Shown here piece after piece: positions 1 to 10,100 of a stretch of DNA of 64,000 nt; position 1 is the first letter of the stretch, and each line of letters opens with the position of its first letter. Location: contig JAFWFS010000005.1 in NCBI GenBank assembly GCA_017515475.1, forward strand, positions 55,330-119,329, in the 5' to 3' direction. This stretch comes from Erysipelotrichaceae bacterium. Lineage in GTDB: Bacteria > Bacillota_I > Bacilli_A > Erysipelotrichales > Erysipelotrichaceae. A program made the translations under genes and the position numbers. The notes below the pieces were generated by a model, which did not search any database, was not told the DNA's origin, and worked only from the letters and a program-made list of their open reading frames with translations.

Positions 1-732
1 CGGAATGCGCAGATCGACAAGGTTCTTGCGGAATATTTTGAAAACAATGTTTCTCTGGTGCTGTTCGACGATGTATCGATCAGCACACAGAACGGCGTAT
101 ATACGACGGTGGACAATCTCTATGTCAACTACAAGGAAGAGAAGATCTGTCAGCTGAAGGAGTTCAAGAGCTACTATCCGGGCGCCTACGAAAAAATCAT
201 CAATTCTCTGGCACAGCTGACCAAAAAGTCAGTGAAACAGAACGAGAAGAAAAAGAAGAAAGACAAGGAAGAGAAGAAGGAAGAAGTCAAGGAAACAAAG
301 AAGGATTCCTTCTCCGATGCGGATAAGTACATCGATCAGATCAACTCTTTGAATCGCGATCTGATCAACGAAGAAGTTACCAACGGTCTGTACCAGACCT
401 GTGACCTCCTGAAACAGATCGATATCGTCGATAGAGAAGACGGTACGGTCGATCCGAAGCTGAACAAGCTGTATGAATATTATCTGCCTATCCTGACAGG
501 TATTCTGGAGGACTACAAGCGCCTTTCCGCTTCTCCGATTAAAGGCGATGAATTCAAGAAATGCGAGACGCAGCTGGTCAAGACGATCAAGCTGATCAAC
601 GAGGCATTGAAGACGATCTACAATTCGATGCACGAGAGCGACTATATGAATCTCAATGCCAATATCAATACCCTGCAGTCGTTGCTGAAGCAGGACGGTT
701 TCGGCTCTACGCCGTTTAAGGAGGACAAGTGA
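1..732 (+). CDS. XpaC-like protein, 5' end outside window
   Basis: Open from base 1 in frame 1. The first possible internal start is a GTG at 58, but coding sense continues upstream of it, so I treat the gene as cut by the window edge. The middle is a Lys/Glu-rich linker (bases about 235-310). The C-terminal part, with YYLPIL, a run of helices and LLKQDGF, resembles the XpaC family (5-bromo-4-chloroindolyl phosphate hydrolysis protein). That family often sits beside TelA-type toxic-anion resistance genes, and its biochemical role is not settled. The upstream part is unassigned. The stop overlaps the next start (TGATG), so it is co-translated with the next gene and probably belongs with the AAA+ ATPase two genes on. 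Confidence 0.7.
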   Translation, partial: RNAQIDKVLAEYFENNVSLVLFDDVSISTQNGVYTTVDNLYVNYKEEKICQLKEFKSYYPGAYEKIINSLAQLTKKSVKQNEKKKKKDKEEKKEEVKETKKDSFSDADKYIDQINSLNRDLINEEVTNGLYQTCDLLKQIDIVDREDGTVDPKLNKLYEYYLPILTGILEDYKRLSASPIKGDEFKKCETQLVKTIKLINEALKTIYNSMHESDYMNLNANINTLQSLLKQDGFGSTPFKEDK

Positions 733-1241
733 TGGCAGACAAAAGCATTGACATGTTTAAGCTTGTTGAGGAAGTAGAGAAGCAGAAGGCGATGGACATC
801 GATGCCATTTTCTCTGACCTGGATTCCGTTAAGAACGAAGAAGTCACCACAGTCAAAAAGAAGGTCTATGCTTCGGATACGAATACAACGGCAACCGTCA
901 GCAAGCCGCGTATTCCGGATCAGATCGGTTCCTTCGAAACCCGTTTTGAAGCGTTCAGAGGCGTCATTGAGCATGTCTACTACGGTGTAAGCAATGTGAA
1001 CGTCTACGTCGAAGGACACCGCGATGCTCTGGAGAAATACTACAAGGATGCCTACAACAATTCCAAGGATCTCTATGTCATAGAAGCCAGAGTCAACGAC
1101 GAGATCAACCGTTACGGTACGCATTCTCAGCTTTATGAGAAAGGCTACTATGATGGACTCTTCTATGTGCTGAAGGCTCTGAAACGTTCCAAGGAACTGC
1201 TGATGACCAAGCTGAACAGCGAGATTAACAGGAACCTCTAA
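732..1241 (+). CDS. Hypothetical protein between XpaC-like and AAA+ genes
   Basis: A 169-residue soluble, charged, mostly helical protein with no signal peptide or membrane segment. I do not recognise the family. The ATG at 732 is preferred over the GTG at 729 because AAGGAGG at 718-724 is then 7 bases away. It overlaps the stop of the XpaC-like gene and ends one base before the ATPase start, so the three proteins are probably made in fixed proportion. Residues 1-60 look disordered and the remainder forms predicted helices. The position between an XpaC-like protein and an ATPase suggests an adaptor or structural subunit, but that is inference only. Confidence 0.65.
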   Translation: MADKSIDMFKLVEEVEKQKAMDIDAIFSDLDSVKNEEVTTVKKKVYASDTNTTATVSKPRIPDQIGSFETRFEAFRGVIEHVYYGVSNVNVYVEGHRDALEKYYKDAYNNSKDLYVIEARVNDEINRYGTHSQLYEKGYYDGLFYVLKALKRSKELLMTKLNSEINRNL

Positions 1242-1242
1242 T

Positions 1243-3231
1243 ATGAACAAGCACGAAGAAAAAGAAAAAATGATGGATGAGCTTTTCTCTAAAAAGAGAA
1301 GCTTTTCAAATATCTACAACGATTCCATGGATATTCTGAAAGATACAGAAAGCGAACTGAACAAGATCCTGGCGCAGAATCAGAAAGACATCGAAGAACT
1401 GACGAAGAAGTTCAACTATTCGGATGATGACCTGAAGAGGCTGAAGGCGGATATCGAAAAGGATTTCAACATCTCTATCGACACGCCGGAAACGGTCGTG
1501 CTAGGAAAGGCCTCCAAGGAAGTGTTCGACAATATCTACAAGGATCTTTCCGATAAGGTCATCGGTCAGGATGAAGCCTGCAAGGCATTTACGACAGCCT
1601 TCAGAAGACCTTATGTCGTAGGTTCCGATCCGAAGAAGATCCGTAACAGCGTCATTCTTTACGGAAGCAACGGTACAGGAAGATATCAGATGGTTACCGA
1701 GATGGGCCAGCTGCTGAAACAGTACGGCTTAAGCGTATCCTCCGAAGTCTACGTTCTGGATATGTCCAGATATCAGTCCACTTCGCAGGAAGTTCTCTTC
1801 CTGCAGGATATCTATGTAGCTCTGACCGGAAAGAATCCGATCATTCTGGTGGAAAGATTCGAGGAGGCGTCTCCTGTATTCAACAGAATGCTTGCGGAAC
1901 TTGTTCTGGAAGGGACCTGCGTCTTAAGCAAGCGTTATACGCTGAAAAACAATCAGCTCATAGAGGCAACCAATACTTTGACAGGCGATGTCATCGACCG
2001 CCTGAACGGCAACGATAAGATCCTGGTCTTTGTCTCGGAAAAGAATCCGACCAAGATCATGGACATCTTCGGAAAGTCGTTCATCGACAAGATCGACGAC
2101 AAGGTCCAGACCAAGAAACTCGATGAAGAAGCGCTGGCGATCATCATCGATCAGCTGGTTGAATCTCTGGAAAACCGATGCAAGAATCAGCTGGAGATCG
2201 ATCTCAAGGCAGACAGGTCGATTCATGAATACCTGCGATCGATCTATGAACCGAACGACGGCAAGGATTCCATCTCGCCGATGGTGCAGAAGATCTACAA
2301 CGAGATGGTGGATGTCGCACTGAAATACGATGATCTTAACAGCGCACAGATCCGTTATGAGGATGGCGTTAAGGTTACCTTCAACGATGTTACGCTGGAT
2401 CTGGATGTCATAGATGACGCCAAGGCGGAAAGAGAAGAGATTCAGAAGGAACTCGATGAGATCGTCGGTCTGGACTTCGTAAAGAACTATCTGCTTTCAC
2501 TGGAAAATCTGATCAAGATCAATCAGATCCGTAAACAGAAAGGCCTCAAGACCAACGAGATCTCGAAACATATGATCTTTACCGGCAACCCCGGTACAGG
2601 TAAGACCACCATTGCCAGACTGGTATCGAGAATGATGAAAGCCTGCGGTATTCTGAAACAGGGTCAGCTGGTGGAAGTGACCAGAGCGGATCTGGTCGGC
2701 AAGTATGTCGGCCACACTGCTCCGTTGACGATGTCGGTCATTCAGTCGGCTCTGGGCGGCGTTCTGTTCATCGACGAAGCCTATTCGCTTTACAGAGGAA
2801 AGGACGACTCCTTCGGTCTGGAAGCCATCGATACCCTGGTCAAGGCCATGGAAGACCACCGTGACGATCTGATCGTCATCCTGGCCGGATATACAAAGGA
2901 AATGAAGGAATTCCTGGAAGCGAATTCAGGTCTGAAATCGAGATTTGCGAACATCATCGAATTCTCCGACTATACGGGCGAAGAACTGATGCTGATTGCG
3001 AAATCGATTGCCAAGAGCAAGGACTACGTGATTGCCGAGGATGCCTTAAGACCTCTGCAGGATTACTTCACGATCATTCAGGCTAAAGGCGATCCGAACT
3101 CAGGCAATGGCCGTCTGGCCAGAAACCTGGTCGAAGATGCGATCCTGAATCAGTCCAAGAGACTGCTGGAGCATCCTGATGATCAGATGAACCTACTGGA
3201 AAGAGTAGACTTCAATTTAGGAGAAAAATAA
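1243..3231 (+). CDS. Two-module AAA+ ATPase, C-terminal CbbX/SpoVK type
   Basis: 662 residues. Residues 1-100 are helical. A first AAA-like module carries a degenerate Walker A, GSNGTGR (141-147), with Arg in place of the catalytic Lys, so it probably does not hydrolyse ATP. The second module is a complete CbbX/SpoVK-type AAA domain: Walker A GNPGTGKT (448-455), Walker B VLFIDEAY (507-514), then a sensor-type region around ILAGYTKEM and an arginine-rich SGLKSRFAN. This family remodels protein assemblies such as Rubisco activase CbbX. Here the partners are likely the two proteins encoded just upstream. It is the last gene of its operon, with a strong terminator behind it. The substrate is unknown. 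Being next to an XpaC-like gene links it loosely to envelope stress or toxic-anion gene sets. Confidence 0.8.
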   Translation: MNKHEEKEKMMDELFSKKRSFSNIYNDSMDILKDTESELNKILAQNQKDIEELTKKFNYSDDDLKRLKADIEKDFNISIDTPETVVLGKASKEVFDNIYKDLSDKVIGQDEACKAFTTAFRRPYVVGSDPKKIRNSVILYGSNGTGRYQMVTEMGQLLKQYGLSVSSEVYVLDMSRYQSTSQEVLFLQDIYVALTGKNPIILVERFEEASPVFNRMLAELVLEGTCVLSKRYTLKNNQLIEATNTLTGDVIDRLNGNDKILVFVSEKNPTKIMDIFGKSFIDKIDDKVQTKKLDEEALAIIIDQLVESLENRCKNQLEIDLKADRSIHEYLRSIYEPNDGKDSISPMVQKIYNEMVDVALKYDDLNSAQIRYEDGVKVTFNDVTLDLDVIDDAKAEREEIQKELDEIVGLDFVKNYLLSLENLIKINQIRKQKGLKTNEISKHMIFTGNPGTGKTTIARLVSRMMKACGILKQGQLVEVTRADLVGKYVGHTAPLTMSVIQSALGGVLFIDEAYSLYRGKDDSFGLEAIDTLVKAMEDHRDDLIVILAGYTKEMKEFLEANSGLKSRFANIIEFSDYTGEELMLIAKSIAKSKDYVIAEDALRPLQDYFTIIQAKGDPNSGNGRLARNLVEDAILNQSKRLLEHPDDQMNLLERVDFNLGEK

Positions 3232-3232
3232 A

Positions 3233-3264
3233 AAAAGAACTGTTTCCCAACAGTTCTTTTCTTT
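3233..3264. terminator. Bidirectional rho-independent terminator
   Basis: Perfect 12-bp stem AAAAGAACTGTT / AACAGTTCTTTT with a TCCC loop. T-rich on both sides, so it ends both the AAA+ operon and the converging YegP-like gene. Confidence 0.85.
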
Positions 3265-3279
3265 CATGATAATGATCTT

Positions 3280-3654
3280 TTAGTCTTTCTTTGTTTCTAC
3301 AGGTGAAACAGAATTCTTCTTGACGGATTCGATGCCGTTCTTCGCGGCTGCCTTTGAGTTGTAGCCTTCTGAACGTCCAACTGCCTGTCCGTTACCTGCG
3401 ACAAGTCTGAAGTAGAATTTCTCATCCTTTCCCTGATAGAGCTGGAACTTAGGATTTCTTTCCTTTACGATTTTTTCAACAGTCTGGTCTTCGACAGGAG
3501 CGATGTCCGCATTCTTGGTGATGGAGGCAATGCCTTTCAGGGCGCCTTTTCTTGCCTTGTACATCTGTGAATGAAGGATCGGTTCATTGTTTCCCGCCAG
3601 CAGGTTGAAATAATAACTTCCCTTGTCATTGACCTCAATAAGATACTTTCCCAT
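3280..3654 (-). CDS. YegP family protein with two DUF1508 repeats
   Basis: 124 residues containing two tandem copies of the DUF1508 (YegP) fold. The first starts near GKYLIEVNDKGSYYFNLLAGN (quoted in part) and the second near FQLYQGKDEKFYFRLVAGN. Each has the family pattern of an F/Y-x-F-x-L-x-A-G-N strand followed by a helix with YxxKxxAxxGI. The family is small, cytoplasmic and widely conserved, without a firmly established biochemical function; it is often linked to stress. AGGAGG sits at a good distance from the ATG. The gene is monocistronic, convergent with the AAA+ operon and divergent from mnmE. Confidence 0.85.
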   Translation of the reverse strand: MGKYLIEVNDKGSYYFNLLAGNNEPILHSQMYKARKGALKGIASITKNADIAPVEDQTVEKIVKERNPKFQLYQGKDEKFYFRLVAGNGQAVGRSEGYNSKAAAKNGIESVKKNSVSPVETKKD

Positions 3655-3778
3655 AGTTTTCCTCCTATATTATGTTTATATGAAATATTCCTATTATCAT
3701 TTTAAAATGTATCCAGTACTTTTTTCAAGTACGGCATCCTGTTTGCGTTTGTTTTTCGCAATACTTGTTAAATTATAT

Positions 3779-3784
3779 TAAAAT
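3779..3784 (+). promoter_or_regulatory. Putative leaderless -10 box of mnmE
   Basis: TAAAAT ending exactly 6 bases before the mnmE ATG, with no convincing Shine-Dalgarno. An overlapping TATATT at 3774-3779 would give an 11-base gap. No clear -35 box. Confidence 0.4.
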
Positions 3785-3790
3785 GGATGT

Positions 3791-5101
3791 ATGCTGAATG
3801 ATACGATCTGCGCAATATCGACAGCCGTCAAGGACGGAGCGATCTCGATTGTCAGGATGTCCGGAGAGGATGCTTTTGAGATAATCCGGAAGATATCCGA
3901 CGTCAGGGAGATCCATCCGAATACGATCGTTTACACGCACATCAAAGACAAGGGACGGATCATCGATGAAGTCCTGGTTTCTTTTTTTGAGAAAGGAAAG
4001 TCCTATACCAGAGAGGACATGGTTGAGATCAACTGCCATGGCGGTGTTTATGTGACTAGAATGATTCTGAACATTCTGCTGGAGAATGGCTGCAGGCTGG
4101 CGGAACCGGGCGAGTTTACCAGAAGGGCTTATTTGAACGGAAGGATAGATTTGAGCGAAGCGGATTCCATTAATGATCTGATCAAGGCCGAAAGCATGGT
4201 TCAGGCAAGATCGGCTATCAGAGGAATCAGCGGGTCGGTGGAAAGACTGATCATGCCGCTGATGAACGAAATGAAGGATGTCATTGCGATGATCGAAGTG
4301 AATATCGATTATCCGGAATACGAAGACGAGAAACAGATGTCGCAGGATGTCGTCAAGCCTTACATCGAGAAGTGGGTGAAAGAGTGCAGGGATATGATCG
4401 ACAAGGCGGAACGGTTCAGAGTCATCAAGGATGGTCTGAATACGGTCATTATCGGCAAGCCGAATGTCGGCAAGTCTTCTTTGCTAAACGCTCTGCTGGA
4501 GAAAGACAAGGCGATTGTCACCGATATTGCCGGTACGACCAGGGATCTGGTGGAAGGGAAGGTCCATCTGAAAAACATCACCCTAAATCTAATCGATACG
4601 GCAGGCATCAGGGATACGCAAGAGAAGATTGAACAGATCGGCATCGAAAAGACGATGGAAGCCATAGATGGCGCAGATCTGATCATTCTTGTCGTGGACG
4701 CTTCGAACATCGATGAAGAAGACCGAAGACTGATGGAAGAATACAAGGACAGGAATCTGATCGTCGTCTACAATAAATCCGACCTGAATAAAATGGGCGA
4801 TATCTCGATCAGTGCGATGAATAACGACATCGATTCTTTGAGAGATTATCTGAACGGCAGATATCAGGAAGACATCTCGCTGGCGGATGAAGACATCCTG
4901 AACAACGAGAGACAGATCGCTCTCATGAAACAGTGCCTTAAGGAACTGGAAGACGTACTGGCTCATATCGACCGGGATTCTCTGGATATGACGGTAACCG
5001 ATCTGGATGCCGCCTACCACGATCTGTGTCTGATTCTGGGAAAGGAGTATCAGGAGGATCTGATCGATCACATGTTCAGAAACTTCTGTCTGGGAAAATG
5101 A
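3791..5101 (+). CDS. mnmE: tRNA modification GTPase MnmE
   Basis: 436 residues, normal family length. With MnmG it makes the 5-carboxymethylaminomethyl (or taurine-like) group on wobble uridine 34 of certain tRNAs. The N-terminal folate-binding domain opens with NDTICAIST. The G domain carries GKPNVGKSS (222-230), the TTRD switch region and DTAG. The C-terminal CLGK supplies the catalytic cysteine (433). The start follows directly from the family N-terminus. There is no good Shine-Dalgarno site, and a TAAAAT lies 6 bases upstream. The stop overlaps the tatD start (ATGA), so translation is coupled. Confidence 0.97.
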   Translation: MLNDTICAISTAVKDGAISIVRMSGEDAFEIIRKISDVREIHPNTIVYTHIKDKGRIIDEVLVSFFEKGKSYTREDMVEINCHGGVYVTRMILNILLENGCRLAEPGEFTRRAYLNGRIDLSEADSINDLIKAESMVQARSAIRGISGSVERLIMPLMNEMKDVIAMIEVNIDYPEYEDEKQMSQDVVKPYIEKWVKECRDMIDKAERFRVIKDGLNTVIIGKPNVGKSSLLNALLEKDKAIVTDIAGTTRDLVEGKVHLKNITLNLIDTAGIRDTQEKIEQIGIEKTMEAIDGADLIILVVDASNIDEEDRRLMEEYKDRNLIVVYNKSDLNKMGDISISAMNNDIDSLRDYLNGRYQEDISLADEDILNNERQIALMKQCLKELEDVLAHIDRDSLDMTVTDLDAAYHDLCLILGKEYQEDLIDHMFRNFCLGK

Positions 5102-5859
5102 CGAACTGGCTGGATTCGCACTGCCATATCAACGACAAAGCCTTCCAGGAAGATCTGGATGGCGTTTTGGAACGCATGGCCGAAAACGACGTCAGAAAAG
5201 CCATGATCATTTCTTCCTATATCGAAGACTATGACTTCGCTTTGAAGATCAGCCATCCGGATATTGTCTTTAAGCATTCCCTCGGCATTTATCCGGGCGA
5301 TGCCGACGATATTGATGAAGAAATGTTTCATTCCTATGAGAAACTTTATGAAGGCGATGGCTGCGATGCGATCGGAGAGATCGGACTGGATTATCACTGG
5401 AACAGGGAAAACAAGGAAAGACAGAAAGAGATCTTCAAACGGCAGCTGATTCTGGCTCAGAAGCTGCACAAGCCGATCATCGTTCACAGCCGGGATGCCA
5501 TTCAGGATACCTATGATCTGATGAAGGAATACAGAAACCAGGGAGTCATGCACTGCTACTCGGATTCCGCGGAAATGGCCAGAGAATTCGTCAGGCTTGG
5601 ATATTACATCTCCATCAGCGGCACCGTTACCTGGAAGAATGCCAGAGAACCGCTGGAAGTGATCAGAAACGTTCCTTTGGACCGCCTGCTGATCGAAACC
5701 GACTGCCCGTATCTGACGCCCGTGCCGAAACGCGGGACGAGAAACGAGCCTTCCTACGTAATCTATACAGGGAAGAAGATCGCCGAGGAACTGGGAATCG
5801 ATGAAGAGGATTTTAAAAAACAGCTGAATGAAAACTATCATAGACTGTTTGGGTTATAA
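5098..5859 (+). CDS. TatD family metal-dependent hydrolase
   Basis: 253 residues from the ATG at 5098, which overlaps the mnmE stop by 4 bases. A longer in-frame reading from 5026 exists but lacks family similarity in its first 24 residues. Metal ligands and signature motifs are in order: DSHCHIND at the N-terminus, GEIGLDYHW, HSRDA, HCYSDS and ETDCPYLTP. TatD proteins are TIM-barrel 3'-5' exonucleases or deoxyribonucleases acting in DNA repair and quality control. The YcfH/TatD branch fits the length. Pairing with mnmE is operonic and not obviously functional. Confidence 0.93.
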   Translation: MTNWLDSHCHINDKAFQEDLDGVLERMAENDVRKAMIISSYIEDYDFALKISHPDIVFKHSLGIYPGDADDIDEEMFHSYEKLYEGDGCDAIGEIGLDYHWNRENKERQKEIFKRQLILAQKLHKPIIVHSRDAIQDTYDLMKEYRNQGVMHCYSDSAEMAREFVRLGYYISISGTVTWKNAREPLEVIRNVPLDRLLIETDCPYLTPVPKRGTRNEPSYVIYTGKKIAEELGIDEEDFKKQLNENYHRLFGL

Positions 5860-5885
5860 TGGAAGAAAGATAAAGGGGTATAAGT

Positions 5886-6635
5886 ATGGATTACATGTTG
5901 TTTGGATTTATGGCTCTGCTGCTGCTGTATACGGTATACCGCAATGTTACGCTGCTGAAGAGGTATAAACAGAATAAGGAATATATCGAGTGTTACAAGG
6001 CGATTCTGCGCGGTGACGAGAATGCCTACGAGCGGATCAGCGGTTTCATAGACTCCCAGAAGGATCAGGAGTTCGCTTCTAAGGCCAGGCTTCTCAAACT
6101 GTACGTAGAGCTGGATAAGAAGATGCCTTATCAGGAAACGCTGAATGCCATCAACTTCAAGGACGTGTTCTATAAGAAAGACAAGCTCGATAAGAGCAAG
6201 TATGCCCTGAATGTGGATCTGTTTGTCTGGATCTATATCGTCATGGCAAAAGCCAGACAGATGTCCGGATTCGATGTACTGAATGAACTGTACGAGAAGG
6301 TCAGATCATTGAAGGAAATGGATGATTGTGTGGAGTATTGCGCAACCGAGGCGGTATACAACGCCCTGTGCGAGAAGGAAGACGGCGGCGTTAAGTTCTT
6401 TACGGATCTGCTGGATGGAAACTACACTAATCTGCGCTACGATAAGAATCTGATCGGTTTATTCAAGCGTTTTGCGGCTGCGACTCTGGCATATGGCGGA
6501 GAACCGATGGAAGAATACTATAAAAAGGATCTGCACAGCTTTGCGGAAACGCTGATCGGTAAGACATATCTGGAAACCCTGGGTATCTATGACAAGTATC
6601 TGCCGTTAACGGAGAATACAGAAACAGAAGAATGA
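5886..6635 (+). CDS. Hypothetical membrane-anchored protein
   Basis: 249 residues. A single hydrophobic segment at residues 4-20 (FGFMALLLLYTVY) is followed by positive residues, which predicts an N-terminal anchor with the rest in the cytoplasm. The soluble part is helical with an alpha-solenoid look but no motif I can name. Start: ATG 5886 preceded by AAAGGGG. The stop overlaps the pth ATG (ATGA), so it is part of the pth-mfd-rqcP operon. Function unknown. Confidence 0.75.
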   Translation: MDYMLFGFMALLLLYTVYRNVTLLKRYKQNKEYIECYKAILRGDENAYERISGFIDSQKDQEFASKARLLKLYVELDKKMPYQETLNAINFKDVFYKKDKLDKSKYALNVDLFVWIYIVMAKARQMSGFDVLNELYEKVRSLKEMDDCVEYCATEAVYNALCEKEDGGVKFFTDLLDGNYTNLRYDKNLIGLFKRFAAATLAYGGEPMEEYYKKDLHSFAETLIGKTYLETLGIYDKYLPLTENTETEE

Positions 6636-7189
6636 AACTGATCGTCGGTTTGGGAAATCCTGGTCTGGAATACAGTAAGACCCGTCATAATGCGGGTTTT
6701 TTACTCATTGACAGGGTAGCCGATAAACTGAACGTCCAGCTTGACAAGAACAAGTGCCGCTCCCAGTACGGAATCTACCGCAGGGGGAACGACAGGATCA
6801 TTCTGGCCAAGCCTCAGACTTATATGAATCTTTCGGGAGAAGCCGTCAGTTCCCTGATGCATTTTTATCAGATCGGTCCTGAAAATCTGATCGTGATCCA
6901 CGATGATCTGGATCTTCCGGTAGGGAAGTTGCGCCTGAGAAGACAGGGCTCTTCCGGCGGCCAGAAAGGAATGGGGAACATCATCGATCGTTTAGGTACT
7001 ACCAGGATAGACCGCATCAGGATCGGCATTTCCAACGACAAGAACATCGACACGAAGGATTACGTCCTTGGACGTTTTTCGAAGGAAGAGACCAAGATCA
7101 TGGATGAAACGCTGGACAGAGCCGCGGATGCCGTGATCTATGCGCTGGATCATGATTTTGACGAAGTCATGTCGAAATACAACGGATGA
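6632..7189 (+). CDS. pth: Peptidyl-tRNA hydrolase
   Basis: 185 residues. Cleaves the ester bond of peptidyl-tRNAs released from stalled ribosomes and recycles the tRNA. The signature GLGNPGLEYSKTRHNAGF spans residues 5-22 and includes the catalytic His (19) and a conserved Asn. HDDLDLPVGKLRLR and SSGGQKGMGNI follow as in the family. Overlaps both neighbours by 4 bases, so translation is coupled. pth directly before mfd is the usual Firmicutes order. Confidence 0.97.
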   Translation: MKLIVGLGNPGLEYSKTRHNAGFLLIDRVADKLNVQLDKNKCRSQYGIYRRGNDRIILAKPQTYMNLSGEAVSSLMHFYQIGPENLIVIHDDLDLPVGKLRLRRQGSSGGQKGMGNIIDRLGTTRIDRIRIGISNDKNIDTKDYVLGRFSKEETKIMDETLDRAADAVIYALDHDFDEVMSKYNG

Positions 7190-10100
7190 AATACACTGAG
7201 ATCTTAAACCGGATAGAACCGTTACTGAATGATGCAGATCATTCTTTTTTAAGTTATAACTCTCTGGTAGAAGAAGCGGTAAAACTCAGCATCAGAGCCA
7301 AAGAAGCCAAAAAGCCTATCGTCATCGTCAAGGAGAACGCCTATCTGGCGAACCGTCTGAAAGAGATCCTTCTCTCCTATTTCGACGACGAGGAGATCGT
7401 ATCCTATCTGCCGGAAGAATCATTAAGAGCCGAAGAGATTGCCGCATCCTATGAAAACAGGGCAGGCAGGATCAATGCCTTATACCGCATCCTGAGGGAT
7501 AAAAAACTGAAGATCGTTCTGACTTCCCCTTATGGAATGATACGTCATCTTCCAAGAAAGGAAGAACTCCTAAACAGGATTATCAGGATCCATAAAGACG
7601 ATGTTCTGGAGAAAGAAGAACTGATCGGAAAGCTTAATGAACTGGGCTATGAGAAGACCAGCCACGTCGAGACACCGATGACCTATGCCTCCAGAGGCTA
7701 TATCGTCGATATCTTCTCGGTGAACTACGAGAAACCTATCAGGATCGAATTCTTTGATAACGTGATCGATTCGATCCGTTTCTTCGACAACGATACCCAG
7801 AGATCTCTGGAAGCGGTTGATGAAGCGGAGATCTGTTTTGCCCGTGATGTTTTCTTTTCCGAAGAAGAAAAAGAATATCTCAGAAACAATGTCCGTATCG
7901 CTTCCGGAGAGATGGAACTGGACATGGAATACATTCAGGCGGGCAATTACCGCCCTTCCCAGTATTTCTACTACTGCTACTTTGAGAAATCGCACCTGAA
8001 AGACTATTTCCCGGATAATTACCTCTATCTGTCTGACAGAGAGAAGATTAAGAGCCATCTGAAGCTTCTTACGGATGAAACGGTTGCCTATATTCAGGAA
8101 ATGTATGAGGAAAACAGGCTTCCGCTGAAATTCTATGTCTATGCGGACTTTGAAAAAGAGTGCGCAGGTGAAGACATTCTGGAAGGAAGACCGTTTTCCG
8201 ACATCGGCGTAATCTCCGAGATCGATCTTCCTTACGGAACCCTGGATTATGTACTGAATGTCTTGAATACGGAAAAAAGCAGATACAAGCTTCTGGTCAT
8301 GGACGAGAAGCAGCTGGAAGAAACCGTCAATGCCCTGACAAGACTGTCGATCCCTTACGGCATCTATACAGGCGAACTGAAAGAAGGTCTGAATCTTTCT
8401 TTCGGACAGATGTATGGCGGATACGAGGTTGAGAAACTGGATCTGTCTGTCTATACCGCGAAGGAGCTGTTCAAGAAACGGGCTCATTCCGGACGTTATG
8501 CCAACAGATATGCCGAAGCAAGGACTCTGAATTCCTATGAAGAACTCAACAAGGGCGACTATGTCGTTCATGATCAGTACGGTATCGGTCAGTATGTGGC
8601 GATCGAATCGAGGATGGTCAACGGCATCGAGTGCGACTATCTGAAGATCATTTACAAGGGTAACGACGAACTGCTGGTGCCGCTGTCGCAGTTCTCTCTG
8701 GTCAGGAAATACGTCTCCAGAGAGGGTGCCGTACCGAAACTGCACAAACTTGGATCCAAGGAATGGTCGGAAACCAAGCGCAGAGTCGAGGAAAGCGTCA
8801 CCGACATTGCCGGTCAGCTTCTTGAGCTTTACAGTATTCGCGATACCAATATCGGATTTGCCTTCTCCAAGGACAGTGCGATGCAGAAGGAGTTTGAAGA
8901 TACTTTTGACTACGAACTGACCAGGGACCAGGAAAGAGCCATCAGGGAAGTCAAGGAAGACATGGAGCAGTCCAAACCGATGGACAGACTTTTGTGCGGC
9001 GATGTCGGCTTCGGCAAGACGGAAGTGGCGATCAGAGCGGCATTCAAGGCGGTCAACGACGACAAGCAGGTTGCCTATCTGTGCCCGACTACCATCCTGT
9101 CTTTTCAGCATTTCGATACCTTCAAGAAACGTTTTAACGATTTTCCGGTAAGAGTCGAGCTGCTTAACCGTTACATTCCTGCCGATAAGCAAAGAGAGAT
9201 CATAAAGGATCTGAAGGATGGAAAAGTGGATGTTCTGATCGGAACGCATCGCATTCTTTCCAAGGATATCGAATACAAGGATCTGGGTCTTCTGATCGTC
9301 GACGAGGAACAGCGGTTTGGCGTTGAGCACAAGGAAAAGATCAAACAGATGAAGAATTCCATCGATGTGCTTTCCTTAAGCGCTACGCCTATTCCTAGGA
9401 CTCTGCAGATGTCTTTGATCGGCATCCGCAGTCTTTCCACTCTCGATACACCGCCGATGAACCGTTATCCGGTACAGACCTATGTAGTTCACAAGAATGA
9501 AAACCTGATCGAAGAAGTCATCATGCGGGAACTGGAAAGAAACGGTCAAGTATTCTATCTATACAACAATGTAGAACTGATCTATACGGTAGCCCGCAGG
9601 CTGCAGCAGAAGATCCCGTATGCCCGTATCGGAGTGGCGCACGGCCAGATGGACAGGCAGGAGATCGAAGACATCATGTACAAGTTCTACGCCAACGAGA
9701 TCAATGTCCTGATCTGTACGACGATCATTGAGACGGGTCTGGATATACCGAACGCCAATACGATCATCATAGATAACGCTCAGAATTTCGGTCTTGCCCA
9801 GCTCTATCAGATCAAGGGCAGGGTAGGACGTTCGGACCGGATCGCCTATGCCTACCTGATGATTCCGGAGAAGAAACAGCTCAACGAGAATTCTCTGAAA
9901 CGCCTAGAGGCGATCAAGGAATTTACCGCCTTAGGATCCGGATACAAGATCGCCATGCGGGATCTGACCATCAGAGGCGCGGGAGATCTTCTGGGAGACA
10001 AGCAGTCCGGCTTCATCGACAATGTCGGTCTGGATCTGTATCTGGCGATGCTGAACAAGGCGATTCAGAAAGCCAGAGGCGAAGAGGTAGAAGAGGAAGA

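Noticed and set aside
5026..5097. Upstream extension of the tatD frame
   Set aside because: Lies over mnmE coding sequence and has no family similarity; ATG 5098 gives the canonical N-terminus.
7570..9330. 586-codon open frame on the minus strand within mfd
   Set aside because: Low-complexity hydrophobic/charged composition, no ribosome site or family, and completely inside the real mfd gene.
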